Shown here: in pieces, positions 1 through 10,154 of the stretch
Layout: every line of letters starts with the position of its first letter
Position numbering within the stretch: the first letter of the stretch is position 1
Origin: Planctomycetota bacterium
GTDB lineage: Bacteria > Planctomycetota > Phycisphaerae > SM23-33
Length of the DNA: 34,114 bases
Assembly (NCBI GenBank): GCA_024275995.1
Contig: JAJRYB010000086.1
Span: 1 to 34,114 of the forward strand
Direction: 5' to 3'
Made by a program: the position numbers and the translations under genes
Notes under the pieces: generated by a model
Told to the model about the DNA's origin: nothing
The model's input: only the letters and a program-made list of their open reading frames with translations
The model's database searches: none

Positions 1-1508
1 CCCTGCCTGCCTCGATATCCGCTACCCCCGCACGCTGAGCAACCTTTGCCCCTCCAGAGAGTTAACTCCGACAGCTCGTCCGGCTTGAACCCCAGCGCCT
101 GGAGGACCTTCGGGTCCGGATCGGGGTAAGGCTCCTTGCATTCCTGGCAGATCGTGCGGATGAGTCTCTGGGCCATGATCGCCTGGATGCTGCTGGCGAC
201 CAGGAAGGGCTTTACCCCCATGTCGATCAGACGCGTAATCGCGGAGGGCGCATCGTTCGTATGAAGTGTACTGAAGACCAGGTGTCCAGTTAAAGCGGCC
301 TGAATGGCGACTTCAGCAACCTCTTGGTCGCGAATTTCGCCAACGAGGATGATATTCGGTGCCTGACGAAGCATGGATCGAAGGATGCTCGCGAACGTTA
401 ATCCGATGGTTTCGTTCACCTGGACCTGATTTATACCCGTAAAGTTGTATTCCACAGGGTCCTAGGCCGTGATAATCTTGCGATCAGGACGGTTCAGTTC
501 GTTCAAGGCGGCATAAAGAGTAGTCGTTTTACCGGAACCGGTCGGTCCTGTAACCATGAATACGCCATTTGGACGTTTAATAATGCGGTTAAAGCGGCCG
601 TAATCGCTATCCTCGAAACCCAGCGCCTGAATGCCCAACTTGGCGCTTTCGGGACGCAGAATACGTAAGACTATACTCTCGCCATGGTTAGATGGCAGGC
701 AGGAGACGCGGAAGTCCACGTCGCTACCGGAGATGATCATCTTGATCCGTCCGTCCTGCGGGAGGCGTTTCTCGGCCAGGTCGATACCGGACATGATCTT
801 GAAACGGTTTATGACCGGACCCTGCATTCGCTTGGGAATGTTGTCTCTCTCGATACAGACCCCGTCGATACGGTAGCGAACGCGGACGCGATTGCCCATC
901 GGCTCGATGTGAATATCCGAGGCGCGCATCCGGACGGCTTCGGTAATGATCATGGTGACCAGGCGGATGATCGGGGCAGCCTCTTCGTCCAGACCTTCCT
1001 CTCCGGTCTGGTCGATAATCATCTGTTCCGTATCGCGTTCGAGGTCCTGGACGGCTGCATCTATGCTCACGTCCGACTTGATGAAACGATCGATGAACTC
1101 GCGCAGCTTGCTTTTGGAGGCGAGACACGGATCGAGCTCGCAGTTGAGGCGGAACCGGAGCATGTCCAGGGTTTCCAGGTCCAGCGGGTCGGTGATGATA
1201 ACCTTCAGGCGGTTGCCCTCGCGAGAGAGCGGAAGCACCAGGTGCTTGCGGATGATGTCTTCGGGTATGGCGGATATCTCGCTGGGAACGACCACGTTTC
1301 GATCCAGGTCGATAAATTCCATGTCGTACTGGCTGGCGAGGGCCTTGGTTACGTCTTCTTCACCCGCCAGTCCCAGGGCGACCAGGGCCTCCCCGATTCG
1401 CAGGTTCTCGGAACGTGCGTGTTCGAGACCTTCTTCTACACCCGCCTTGGTGATGACTCCCCACTGCACCAGAATTTCGCCGAGCTTGCGTCGTTTTTTT
1501 CTTGCCAT
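1..1508 (-). pseudogene. Type II secretion / type IV pilus assembly ATPase (PilB/GspE family), 3' end outside window, one in-frame TAG at 462-464
   Basis: N-terminal MARKKRRKLGEILVQWGVI (MshEN-like), Walker A GPTGSGKTTTLYAALNEL; translation through the TAG gives [76 protein letters not shown]...CQEC...[15 protein letters not shown] with no other stop. Confidence 0.93.
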
Positions 1509-1838
1509 GAACGTCCTCTCCCTCGGCTGGGGTTTCAGGGTTTTCTGTGTTCTTGCGGCGCGCACGGTACACAATGCGATTGCCGATCAGGACACTTGGC
1601 AATGCCTGCGGCTCCCGTGAGTTCGCACCGGAATTACCTGCTGAGGCGGGATAACGTATGAATGAGGGCGATCTTCGTAGGCTGGCGGGATATCCGCGGC
1701 GCCTGTTGCCTCAATACGCAGGATTACCCCATCATGGTACTGCTGCGGCGAAGGATGGTCAAGCAGACTTTGGAAGGAGATTAGCGTAGCAGCGGCGCGT
1801 ATCCGGCGTAATGTCTCCGCATGGGCGTTTGGGGGTTG

Positions 1839-1844
1839 TATAAT
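1839..1844 (+). promoter_or_regulatory. Candidate -10 element (TATAAT) upstream of uvrB
   Basis: Exact TATAAT 23 nt before the TTG start candidate; no convincing -35 seen. Confidence 0.3.
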
Positions 1845-1866
1845 CGCCTCTTGCATTTACTCAACG

Positions 1867-3927
1867 TTGCCAGTGCGAGGTCCAGTCAGAATGCCGGAAT
1901 TCAAAGTCATCTCGGATATGAAGCCCCGCGGCGATCAGCCTGAAGCTATCGACCGCCTGGCCGATAACATCTCCCGCGGACAAAAGCACAATGTCCTGCT
2001 CGGCGTAACCGGAAGCGGAAAGACCTTCACGATGGCCAACGTCGTCCAGCGCGTGCAGAAGCCCACGCTCGTCATCAGCCACAACAAGACCCTCGCCGCA
2101 CAGCTCTACGAGGAGTTCAAGGAGCTTTTCCCGGAAAACGCGGTCGAATACTTCGTGAGCTATTACGATTACTACCAGCCCGAGGCGTACATCCCGCAGC
2201 GCGATATCTACATAGAAAAGGACGCCTCCCGCAACGACGACCTGGACCGCCTGAGACTCTCGGCGACGACGAGCCTTTCCTCCCGGCGCGACGTCATCAT
2301 CGTATCGAGCGTCTCGTGCATATTCGGACTTGGAAGCCCGGAGCAATACAAGCGGTCCGTGGTGGCGATCCGGCGGGGAATGGAGATCGAACGCAACGAG
2401 CTGCTCCGCAAACTGGTAGCCCTCCAGTACGATCGCAACGACGTTGAGTTCAAACGCGGAACGTTCCGCGTGCGGGGCGACACGGTCGAGATATACCCAG
2501 CCTACGAGGAGTTCGCCTACCGCGTGGAACTGTTCGGCGAGCAGGTCGATGCGATCGGACTGATAAACCCGACCACCGGCGATGTGCTGAGTTCGACCGA
2601 TCAGATTTTCATATTCCCCGCGGTGCATTACATTTTCGACGAGAACGCCATCGAAAACGCCGTCGCCCAGATAAAGGATGAGCTGGAAAACCAGGTTATC
2701 GCCCTGAAGAACGCCGGGAAGTTGCTGGAAGCGCAGCGCCTCAACGCCAGGACGCGATACGATATGGAGATGCTGCTTGAAGTGGGGTACTGCTCCGGCG
2801 TGGAGAACTACTCTCGCCACATCGACGGGAGGGCGCCGGGCGAAAAACCTTACACGCTGATAGACTATTTCGGCGACGATTTCCTGCTGATCATCGACGA
2901 GTCGCACGTAACGATTCCGCAGATCCGCGCGATGTACAATGGCGATCGCAGCAGGAAGACCGTGCTCATCGAACACGGGTTCCGACTGCCCAGCGCGCTG
3001 GACAACCGTCCGCTGCGGTTCGACGAGTTCCAGGACGCCTGGAAGCAGGTGGTGTTCGTCTCGGCGACGCCCGCCCAGTGGGAGTTGGAGCTTTCCGGCG
3101 GAGAGATAATCGAGCAGGTCATCCGCCCGACCGGGCTTCTGGACCCGCAAATCGAGGTTCGCCCCGCAACCGGACAGGTGGCGGACCTGCGGGAGGAGGT
3201 CCGCAAGCGACTCGCCTCCGGCGAGCGGACGCTGATAACCACGCTCACAAAGCGGCTTTCGGAGGACCTGGCGGACTATCTCCGCTCGGAAGGCTTCCGC
3301 TGCAAATATCTCCACAGCGAGATCGACACGCTGGAGAGGGTGGACATTCTCAAGGACCTCCGTATGGGCAAGTTCGACGTGCTGGTGGGCGTGAACCTGC
3401 TCCGCGAAGGCCTGGACCTGCCGGAAGTGTCGCTGGTGTGCATTCTCGACGCCGACAAGCAGGGCTTCCTCCGCAGCGCCACCAGCCTGATCCAGACGAT
3501 AGGCCGATGCGCCCGGAACGTCAATGCCAGCGTGTACCTGTATGCCGACCGCGTGACCGACGCCATGCGGCAGGCGATCGACGAGACGAATCGCCGACGC
3601 GAGATTCAATTGGCCTACAACAACGAGCACGGAATTACGCCGCAGACCATCCGCAAGGCGATACGGTCGAGCCTGAGCGAGCAGTTTCGCGCGCGAAAAG
3701 TGGCGCGCGAGGCGATACACGCCTCGGAGGACGAATTCGACCGTACGGAGCTTATCACCGAGTTGGAGCGGGAGATGTTCAAGGCCGCCGAGGATATGGA
3801 GTTCGAAAAGGCCGCCCGCCTTCGCGATCGGATAGCCGAACTGAAGGGCGATTCGGACGGCGAGGAGGCCGGGAACGTGAGCCTCCCTCCGAAAAAGACC
3901 GGGCGAAAGGGAAGGCGGATGCGATGA
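1867..3927 (+). CDS. uvrB: Excinuclease ABC subunit B
   Basis: [53 protein letters not shown]-terminal UVR motif; start may be TTG 1867 or ATG 1891. Confidence 0.98.
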   Translation: MPVRGPVRMPEFKVISDMKPRGDQPEAIDRLADNISRGQKHNVLLGVTGSGKTFTMANVVQRVQKPTLVISHNKTLAAQLYEEFKELFPENAVEYFVSYYDYYQPEAYIPQRDIYIEKDASRNDDLDRLRLSATTSLSSRRDVIIVSSVSCIFGLGSPEQYKRSVVAIRRGMEIERNELLRKLVALQYDRNDVEFKRGTFRVRGDTVEIYPAYEEFAYRVELFGEQVDAIGLINPTTGDVLSSTDQIFIFPAVHYIFDENAIENAVAQIKDELENQVIALKNAGKLLEAQRLNARTRYDMEMLLEVGYCSGVENYSRHIDGRAPGEKPYTLIDYFGDDFLLIIDESHVTIPQIRAMYNGDRSRKTVLIEHGFRLPSALDNRPLRFDEFQDAWKQVVFVSATPAQWELELSGGEIIEQVIRPTGLLDPQIEVRPATGQVADLREEVRKRLASGERTLITTLTKRLSEDLADYLRSEGFRCKYLHSEIDTLERVDILKDLRMGKFDVLVGVNLLREGLDLPEVSLVCILDADKQGFLRSATSLIQTIGRCARNVNASVYLYADRVTDAMRQAIDETNRRREIQLAYNNEHGITPQTIRKAIRSSLSEQFRARKVAREAIHASEDEFDRTELITELEREMFKAAEDMEFEKAARLRDRIAELKGDSDGEEAGNVSLPPKKTGRKGRRMR

Positions 3928-3993
3928 TTGTAGTGCTCGTCGGCTTGCAACTTGTCCTTTTCGCCGGTAGTGAAGTTGTGTATCATTAATCGT

Positions 3994-4353
3994 ATGAGTC
4001 CTTCGGTCCCGTCATCGTCAGGGGTAAAATCGCACGGCGTTTCCATGCGGGAAATCCGCCGCCTCGCAAGGCAGATCGCTGAGAAGTTTTCGCCCCGCAA
4101 GGTAGTCCTGTTCGGGTCGCACGCTTGCGGTAGTTCCGCAGCCGGAAGCGACGTCGATTTGCTTGTCGTAACCGATGTTCGCCCCCAGCCCGACGCGTCG
4201 CTGGCTATCCGGCGTGCGATTGATTATTCGTTTCCGCTGGATATTGTCGTCGTCGATAAGGCGACGCTGGAAAGGCGGATCGAACAGGGGGACTATTTCC
4301 TTTCCGACGCAATCACCCGGGGGAAGGTGCTCTATGAAGCGGCTGACTCGTGA
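3994..4353 (+). CDS. MNT-type nucleotidyltransferase (minimal nucleotidyltransferase of an MNT/HEPN pair)
   Basis: VVLFGSHACGSSAAGSDVDLLVV = GSxxxGxxxxxSDxDLLV motif; several possible starts (3952 TTG, 3994 ATG, 4045 ATG). Confidence 0.88.
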   Translation: MSPSVPSSSGVKSHGVSMREIRRLARQIAEKFSPRKVVLFGSHACGSSAAGSDVDLLVVTDVRPQPDASLAIRRAIDYSFPLDIVVVDKATLERRIEQGDYFLSDAITRGKVLYEAADS

Positions 4354-4714
4354 GTGGCTCGGTAAGGCAGACGAGGACCATTCAGTGGCGGCAGGTCTTA
4401 TGCGCAGACGCAAAGTGCCTTGCAATTCCGTATGCTTCCACTGCCAGCAGTCGGCTGAAAAATATCTCAAGGCGGTACTTCAGGAAGGTGGAGTAAGGTT
4501 TGGAAAGGTCCATGACCTGGAAGAGCTTGCGAGGTTCGTGTCTCGGATAGCGCCGGGAATTGCATTGCTGACGGACGACCTGAAGTTGTTGTCAGACTAT
4601 GCGGTCAAATATCGATATCCCGGCTTTGATGCGACGCGCCGCCAGGCGCGGGCTGCCGTTGTAGCGGCCAAGCGCGTCAGGGCTGTTGCTCTGGGGATAC
4701 TGCCCTCTCGCTGA
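4334..4714 (+). CDS. HEPN domain protein, partner of the upstream MNT
   Basis: REWLGKADEDHSVAAGLMRRRKVPCNSVCFHCQQSAEKYLKAVLQEGG is HEPN-like; ATG overlaps the MNT 3' end. Confidence 0.88.
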   Translation: MKRLTREWLGKADEDHSVAAGLMRRRKVPCNSVCFHCQQSAEKYLKAVLQEGGVRFGKVHDLEELARFVSRIAPGIALLTDDLKLLSDYAVKYRYPGFDATRRQARAAVVAAKRVRAVALGILPSR

Positions 4715-4746
4715 TCGCCAACGACCTTCTCGGTTTTTTGCGAGTC

Positions 4747-4774
4747 TTGACCGGCTTGTCGGTGGTTCTATAAT
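4747..4774 (+). promoter_or_regulatory. Candidate sigma70-type promoter TTGACC-N16-TATAAT
   Basis: TTGACC 4747-4752 and TATAAT 4769-4774, followed by an ORF at 4858. Confidence 0.45.
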
Positions 4775-4857
4775 GGACGGGCTGGGACATTTCGGAAGTG
4801 AAGGTCGCCCCGACGCCGAAAACCTGTCAATGAATACTATTCGAAGGAGCGAGCGTA

Positions 4858-5271
4858 ATGAGTCAGGATTCCCTGGAACCCATCGATCCGTCCGAACCCG
4901 TGAAACCTGCGCCTTCCGGCAATGATGAAGAACCTATCGCTATCGAAGGCGGCAACGAACCGTTGAGCCTGGTTGACGATTCGGGTGAATCGATGATCAG
5001 GACTTCATCGCAGAAGCGGACCTTCGGGACCGCGCAGGCGGCTGAGAAGAAAACGGAGTTCAAGCGGCCGCCGAACGTCGACGGTAGCGGCGCGACGCGC
5101 TGCCGTATCTTCCATTCCAAAATTTCGCTTACTCCCCTGGAGCACCTGGAGAACCAGGTCAACGAATGGCTCGATAGCGAAGAGATCGAGGTCAAGCACG
5201 TCGGGCACGTCATCGGCACCATGGAGGGCAAGCGCAGCGAGCCGAACCTCGTCGTTATGGTCTGGTACTGA
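4858..5271 (+). CDS. Hypothetical protein, acidic N-terminus, folded-looking C-terminal domain (RCRIFHSKISLTPLEHLENQVNEWLDSEEIEVKHVGHVIGTMEGKRSEPNLVVMVWY)
   Basis: ORF with SD-like aaggagcgag upstream; consistent coding composition. Confidence 0.75.
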   Translation: MSQDSLEPIDPSEPVKPAPSGNDEEPIAIEGGNEPLSLVDDSGESMIRTSSQKRTFGTAQAAEKKTEFKRPPNVDGSGATRCRIFHSKISLTPLEHLENQVNEWLDSEEIEVKHVGHVIGTMEGKRSEPNLVVMVWY

Positions 5272-5291
5272 TCGACCGGCTTGCGGTGGTA

Positions 5292-6899
5292 TCAGGCGTC
5301 CTTTGACGGTCCCTGCACCGGAAGGTTCAGCGTGAACACTGCGCCGTGGCCGGGCGAACTTTTTACGGTCAGGCGCCCGGCAAGCAGGTTCGTCAGCTCC
5401 TTGGCGATCGCCAGTCCAAGCCCGGTCCCTCCGGCTTCCTTGGTTAGCGTTCGCTCCAATTGGTAGAACTTCTCGAAGATGTGCTTCTGGTCCGCCTCGG
5501 CGATACCCGGACCTGTGTCCGCCACCGATACGAATATCTCCTCGCCGTTGCGCAGGCTCGTTGACTTTCCGCTGCGCCCGGCGGAGATAGTAACCTTCCC
5601 CTGGGGCGGCGTGAATTTCATCGCGTTCGACAGGAGGTTGTAGAGAATCTGCTGGAGCTTTCCGGCGTCGGTCGTCACCAGCGGAAGATCGTCCGACAGC
5701 TCCGCCCGGAGCGAAATCCGCTTCTTGTCCGCCATGGGACCCATCAGCGATACAAGCGTTCGGCAGGTGTCCGTTACGGATACTTTTTCCAGGCGGACCT
5801 CCGCCTTTCCCGCCTGGATCTTGGCGTGGTCCAGCAGGTCGTTGATCATGTTCAGCAGGTTTCTCGCGGCGGAGCGTATATTCTCGCCGTAACGGGCGAT
5901 GCGCTGCTCGGACGAATCGCCCAGCAGATCCGCGAACCCCAGAATACTGTTGAGCGGCGTGCGAAGCTCGTGCGATACGTTCGCGAGGAACTCGTCCTTG
6001 ACCTTGTTCGCCTGGTAGAGCGTAACGTTGGATTCGCTCATCTCGTGAAGCTTCAGGTCCGACGCCCGGTTGGCGGCGCGGAGCTTGTCGTGCTGGGACG
6101 TGATGGCGTCGAGCATTTCGTTGAAACGGTCGCCAAGCTGCTGGAATTCGTCGCCGGTTTGAATATCGCTGCGCGGCGTCAGGTCGCCCTCGGCTACCTT
6201 GTCCGTCAGGTCGCGCAGTTTGCGCATCGGGCGAAGGATCAGCCGCTGCGCGATCATCGCCATCAGGATGAACGCAAGCAGCGCCGCCATCGCCACGCCC
6301 ACGACGAACGCGCCGCGCGTCCACCAGACGAGCGAATCGGTCGTCGCGGACGCCGGTAGCGACGCGTCGATGATTCCCACCAGTTGACCGACCTGGTATC
6401 GGCGATTCGCCTTTTCGCTCTGTCCGTGACATTCCATGCATCGCTTCCGGACACGCACCGCGCGAAAACAGCGTGAGATCGGCCTGCCGCGATCGTCCTC
6501 GGCTCGAATGATGGCGAGTTCCTGCGACGGGCTGGACATGAACGCGCGCAGCGCCTTTCGCGTGGGGTTGTCCAGCGTCCGGGTGGCGCGGCGATCGGAC
6601 GGCAAAGCCAGGAAGATGGGACCGGAGCGTCCTTCGGACCCGGGCCCAGTGCTGTGCAGGCGGACGAGCGGGCTGTTTTTGTTCTCCGCCAGCGGGTCCT
6701 TCTGCGCGTGCAGAGGTTCCCACTCGGCCAGGCGAAGACGGGTAAGCTCCGCCGCCGTCCGTTCTATCCCACGCTCGGCGAGTAGTTCCATGAAGTACCA
6801 CGGAACCACCAGTGCTGCGACGATGATCGCCAGCACCGCTGCGCCCAGCAGCAGGCGGAACTTGGTAGCCAGGGAAACCTTGACGAATCTCTTTGCCAT
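5292..6899 (-). CDS. Membrane sensor histidine kinase with heme-type CxxCH periplasmic sensor (DUF3365/Tll0287-like), HAMP, HisKA, HATPase
   Basis: RCMECHGQ (CxxCH) between two TM segments; HAMP LRPMRKLRDLTDKVAEGDL; H-box NVSHELRTPLNSILGF; N-box LLSNAMKF; G-box DTGPGI, GGTGLGLAIAKEL. Confidence 0.93.
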   Translation of the reverse strand: MAKRFVKVSLATKFRLLLGAAVLAIIVAALVVPWYFMELLAERGIERTAAELTRLRLAEWEPLHAQKDPLAENKNSPLVRLHSTGPGSEGRSGPIFLALPSDRRATRTLDNPTRKALRAFMSSPSQELAIIRAEDDRGRPISRCFRAVRVRKRCMECHGQSEKANRRYQVGQLVGIIDASLPASATTDSLVWWTRGAFVVGVAMAALLAFILMAMIAQRLILRPMRKLRDLTDKVAEGDLTPRSDIQTGDEFQQLGDRFNEMLDAITSQHDKLRAANRASDLKLHEMSESNVTLYQANKVKDEFLANVSHELRTPLNSILGFADLLGDSSEQRIARYGENIRSAARNLLNMINDLLDHAKIQAGKAEVRLEKVSVTDTCRTLVSLMGPMADKKRISLRAELSDDLPLVTTDAGKLQQILYNLLSNAMKFTPPQGKVTISAGRSGKSTSLRNGEEIFVSVADTGPGIAEADQKHIFEKFYQLERTLTKEAGGTGLGLAIAKELTNLLAGRLTVKSSPGHGAVFTLNLPVQGPSKDA

Positions 6900-6944
6900 G
6901 AGGCGACTATTCTAAGCGAGCTGCATCGATGTTTGTATGGTCAT

Positions 6945-7095
6945 GCTTGGCGAAAAATTCGAAACTCGAAATCCGAAACAATAACCAAACTGCAATGACC
7001 AAAATCCGAAACAAACACAATGGCGGGGTTGTTTGGAATTTGGGTTCCTTGGAAATTGGAATTTGCTTGGAGTTTGTTGTTTGTGATTTGTGATT
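6945..7095. repeat. Dispersed intergenic imperfect inverted-repeat element (gaaactcgaaatccgaaacaa ... tttgttgtttgtgatttgtgatttt family)
   Basis: Low-complexity purine-rich left arm and complementary-style right arm in intergenic space; related arm motifs recur at about 19600-19755. Confidence 0.65.
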
Positions 7096-7107
7096 TTGAT
7101 CCGTGTC

Positions 7108-7398
7108 TCATCGTCCGCGAAGATATGTCTCGCGGATCGAGCGCAGCGTATAGCCGGATTCGTTGAGGCGGCGGATCAGGCGGATGCGGCGGACCAGGCG
7201 CCGGTCGAAGAACCTTCCGGACCGTTCGGAACGGCGAATAGGCACTATAAGCCCGAGCATGATGTAATATTCCAGCGTTTGGGTGCTTACGTCGGCAGCT
7301 TTCGCCGCCGCTGACAGACGCATCAGCGAGCTGTTTGTGGAATTTTTTGTGACCATTATCCGTGAATTTCTCCAAGATTTATCGCCTTTATTACGCAT
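7108..7398 (-). CDS. MerR-family transcriptional regulator (short)
   Basis: LMRLSAAAKAADVSTQTLEYYIMLGLIVPIRRSERSGRFFDRRLVRRIRLIRRLNESGYTLRSIRETYL. Confidence 0.85.
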   Translation of the reverse strand: MRNKGDKSWRNSRIMVTKNSTNSSLMRLSAAAKAADVSTQTLEYYIMLGLIVPIRRSERSGRFFDRRLVRRIRLIRRLNESGYTLRSIRETYLRGR

Positions 7399-7439
7399 AA
7401 AACTTTAGCTCTCTCGAATCGTTGACTAGAATACAGCCC

Positions 7440-7997
7440 ATGGGCACGCTGAAGAGCTGGTTCCTGGAGGATCCGTTGTATGTTTTCGTCGCGCTGGCGA
7501 TTACGGAACTGGTGATCGCGGCGATGTGGCGCGAACGGCGCACGCGCCGGCTTGCGTGGATGCTCATTGTCCCCCCGATCCTCGCCGGTGGGGTGTTTTT
7601 CCTCTCGGCGGGAGTAGTTACGGACCGCGAACAGATACGAGAGATCGCACGGTAAATCGCCGCCGATTTGAGCGCCGGTTCCACCGTCGCCATTGAAAAA
7701 TACCTTGATAAGGATTTCCTGGCCGTCTACGAGGGACGCTCGCTCGACAAGGACCTGTCAATCGCCATCTGCCAGGCGGAAATCAAACGGTACGGCATTC
7801 GGAACATTCGCCTGTCGCAGCCGGACGTAGAGGTCCGCGGCGATAACGCGGACATGACGGTAACGGCGATGATGGCTGTCAGTTCCGACGTTGTCGAGAC
7901 GAAAGGCTTTCCCGTATTTTTTCGCCTGCACTGGATAAAGCGGCCCGACGGATGGCGTATCTCGGAAGTGACCGAGGTCCGGGCGGGGCTTCGTTAA
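7440..7997 (+). pseudogene. Membrane-anchored protein with soluble, possibly NTF2/SnoaL-like domain, split by in-frame TAA at 7653-7655
   Basis: ORFs 7422-7655 and 7668-7997 share a frame; joined reading ...VVTDREQIREIAR*IAADLSAGSTVAIEKYLDKDFLAVYEG... reads as one protein. Confidence 0.7.
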
Positions 7998-8024
7998 GAG
8001 AGAAACTTCAGAGGATAATGTGCA

Positions 8025-9005
8025 ATGACTTCCCGCGAGATATTCAAGGCCGTGCTGGATTTTGACAATCCACCGCGCGTGGCGATGACGCTTCCCGAGC
8101 CGTATCCCAACGATGTCGAGACGTTTGGTCGAAAACACAAGCCTGACGAGACGCTCGAACCGCAAGGCAACGAGCTTCGCCGATGGCGCGACGAGTGGGG
8201 CGTTGCGTGGGGGTCGCTTACGGAATTCGACAAGGGCGAGGTCGTCGAACCGGCGATAAGCGACTGGTCCGAGCTTGACGGCTACCAACCGCCTGACCTC
8301 GGCCGGAAAGAAGACTACGCCGAAGCGGCACGTCTGGTCGCCGCCGAGACGGAAAAGTTCCGCATCGGTTCCCTGGGCGGTTTTACGTTCAATATCGCCC
8401 GCAAGCTCCGCAAGTTGGACAACTACCTGTGCGACCTCGTGCTGGAGCCGGAAAACATCCGGCGTCTCAACGCGATCGTGCGCGAGCAACTGCTGGCTGC
8501 TATCGACCGCTGGGGCGAGACGGGCGTGGACGCTATCATGTTCGGCGAGGACTGGGGCACGCAGGATCGCCTCATGATAGATCCTGAATTATGGCGAGAG
8601 GTATTCCTCCCGGAGTTCAAGGCCCTGGCTGGAAGGGCGCACGAGTACGGAATGTACGTGCTGATGCACTCCTGTGGAAAGATGACGGACATCATCGACG
8701 ATTGCATCGCCTGCGGCGTGGACTGTTTCCAGTTCGATCAGCCCCGGTTGCACGGGATCGACCTGCTGGCTGAGCGCTTCGGAGGCAAGGCGTCCTTCTG
8801 GTGTCCCGTGGACATTCAGAAAACGCTCCAGACGAAATCGCCCGAACTTATCCGCGCCGAGGCGAAGGAGCTTATCGACAAGCTCTCAGCGGCCGGCGGC
8901 GGGTTCGTAGCCGGGTACTATTACGGTAACGAGGCGATCGGGCTGACGCCGGATATCCAGGACATCGCCTGTAAGGCGTTCGTCGAGTTCGGATCCGGCG
9001 CGTGA
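8025..9005 (+). CDS. Uroporphyrinogen decarboxylase (UroD)-like / corrinoid methyltransferase-like protein
   Basis: GGFTFNIARKL..., MFGEDWGTQDRLMIDPELWREVFLPEFKAL, HSCGKMTDIIDDCIACGVDCFQFDQP. Confidence 0.88.
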   Translation: MTSREIFKAVLDFDNPPRVAMTLPEPYPNDVETFGRKHKPDETLEPQGNELRRWRDEWGVAWGSLTEFDKGEVVEPAISDWSELDGYQPPDLGRKEDYAEAARLVAAETEKFRIGSLGGFTFNIARKLRKLDNYLCDLVLEPENIRRLNAIVREQLLAAIDRWGETGVDAIMFGEDWGTQDRLMIDPELWREVFLPEFKALAGRAHEYGMYVLMHSCGKMTDIIDDCIACGVDCFQFDQPRLHGIDLLAERFGGKASFWCPVDIQKTLQTKSPELIRAEAKELIDKLSAAGGGFVAGYYYGNEAIGLTPDIQDIACKAFVEFGSGA

Positions 9006-9077
9006 CCAAACTGCGGCATGGCTTACGCGAGATTCTGTTAGAGTGCCCGGATACATGCTGTTTCGAAGGATATGTGT

Positions 9078-10121
9078 ATGCCACTGCGACGATTCGAGAA
9101 CAATCCGCTGCTTACGCCCGAGGACGTAAAACCCACGCGGGACGACCTGACGGTTCTGTGCACGATGAATCCCGCCGCGGTGCGGGTGGGAGATCAAGTG
9201 CTGCTGCTCGTGCGGGTGGGAGAAGCCGCCCGCCAGGAAGCCGAGCACGTCTGCTACCTGTACTTCGACGCCGAGGCGTCCGAGCTTCGCACCGGACGGC
9301 TGCGAAGGGACGATCCGGACCTCACGCGCCCCGACGGGCGAGGGTGGTTCCATCGCGGAAAGATGCTCCTGACCAGTCTCTCGCACCTGAGAATCGCGCG
9401 CAGCGGCGACGGAAAACATTTCACCTGCGACGATAAGCCGGCCATTTTCCCGACGACCCCTTACGAAGCGTTCGGCTGTGAGGACGCGCGGATAACCCCG
9501 CTGGACGGGCGATACTGGATAACGTACACGGCTGTCTCCGACCGCGGCGTCGCCGTGGCGCTGGCGAGTACGTCGGATTTTGTAACCTTCGCCAGGCACG
9601 GGCTGATCTTCCCGCCGTACAACAAGGACGTGTGCATCTTCCCCAGGAAAGTCCGAGGGCAGTACGTCTGCCGGCACCGGCCTTACAAAAGCGAGTTCAA
9701 CGACGCATGCATCTGGACTGCCTACTCCCCGGACCTGCTGGCGTGGGGGACGCACGAAATAACCATGTCGCCCGAACCCGGAACCTGGTCGTCCGATCGA
9801 GTGGGCGCAGGGGCGCCGCCGATCCGGACGTCAGAAGGCTGGCTTGAAATATACCACGCCGTGGATGCCGACGGACGCTACGCGCTGGGCGCCTCGCTTA
9901 GTGACCTGGAGCATCCCGAGCGAATATCGACGCGCGGCAGCGTGCCTGTCTTTCTGCCCGAAACGCCTTACGAATGCGACGGCGTTTACGACGACGTGGT
10001 TTTCTCCAACGGTATCGTTACCGATGGCGAAACGCTTACGGTGTTCTACGGCGCAGCCGATAGGATATGCGCAGCCGCCGTTACCACGATCGACGAGATG
10101 ATCGACGCGGCGAAGGCGTAG
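9078..10121 (+). CDS. Glycoside hydrolase family 130-like beta-mannosidic phosphorylase/glycosidase
   Basis: FENNPLLTP, NPAAVRVGDQVLLLVRVGE, FGCEDARITPLDGRYWITYTAVS, DRVGAGAPPIRTSEGWLEIYHAVD, YDDVVFSNGIVTDGETLTVFYGAAD; terminates with TAG. Confidence 0.87.
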   Translation: MPLRRFENNPLLTPEDVKPTRDDLTVLCTMNPAAVRVGDQVLLLVRVGEAARQEAEHVCYLYFDAEASELRTGRLRRDDPDLTRPDGRGWFHRGKMLLTSLSHLRIARSGDGKHFTCDDKPAIFPTTPYEAFGCEDARITPLDGRYWITYTAVSDRGVAVALASTSDFVTFARHGLIFPPYNKDVCIFPRKVRGQYVCRHRPYKSEFNDACIWTAYSPDLLAWGTHEITMSPEPGTWSSDRVGAGAPPIRTSEGWLEIYHAVDADGRYALGASLSDLEHPERISTRGSVPVFLPETPYECDGVYDDVVFSNGIVTDGETLTVFYGAADRICAAAVTTIDEMIDAAKA

Positions 10122-10154
10122 GAACGTCCAAATAGATGGGGGTACAGGCGTGAA

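Noticed and set aside
1861-3720. 619-aa antisense ORF opposite uvrB
   Set aside because: Mirror ORF produced by GC-rich codon bias; no recognisable domain, and uvrB is certain on the plus strand.
5005-6801. 598-aa minus-strand ORF overlapping the histidine kinase
   Set aside because: Alternative frame of the confidently assigned kinase; composition typical of out-of-frame translation.
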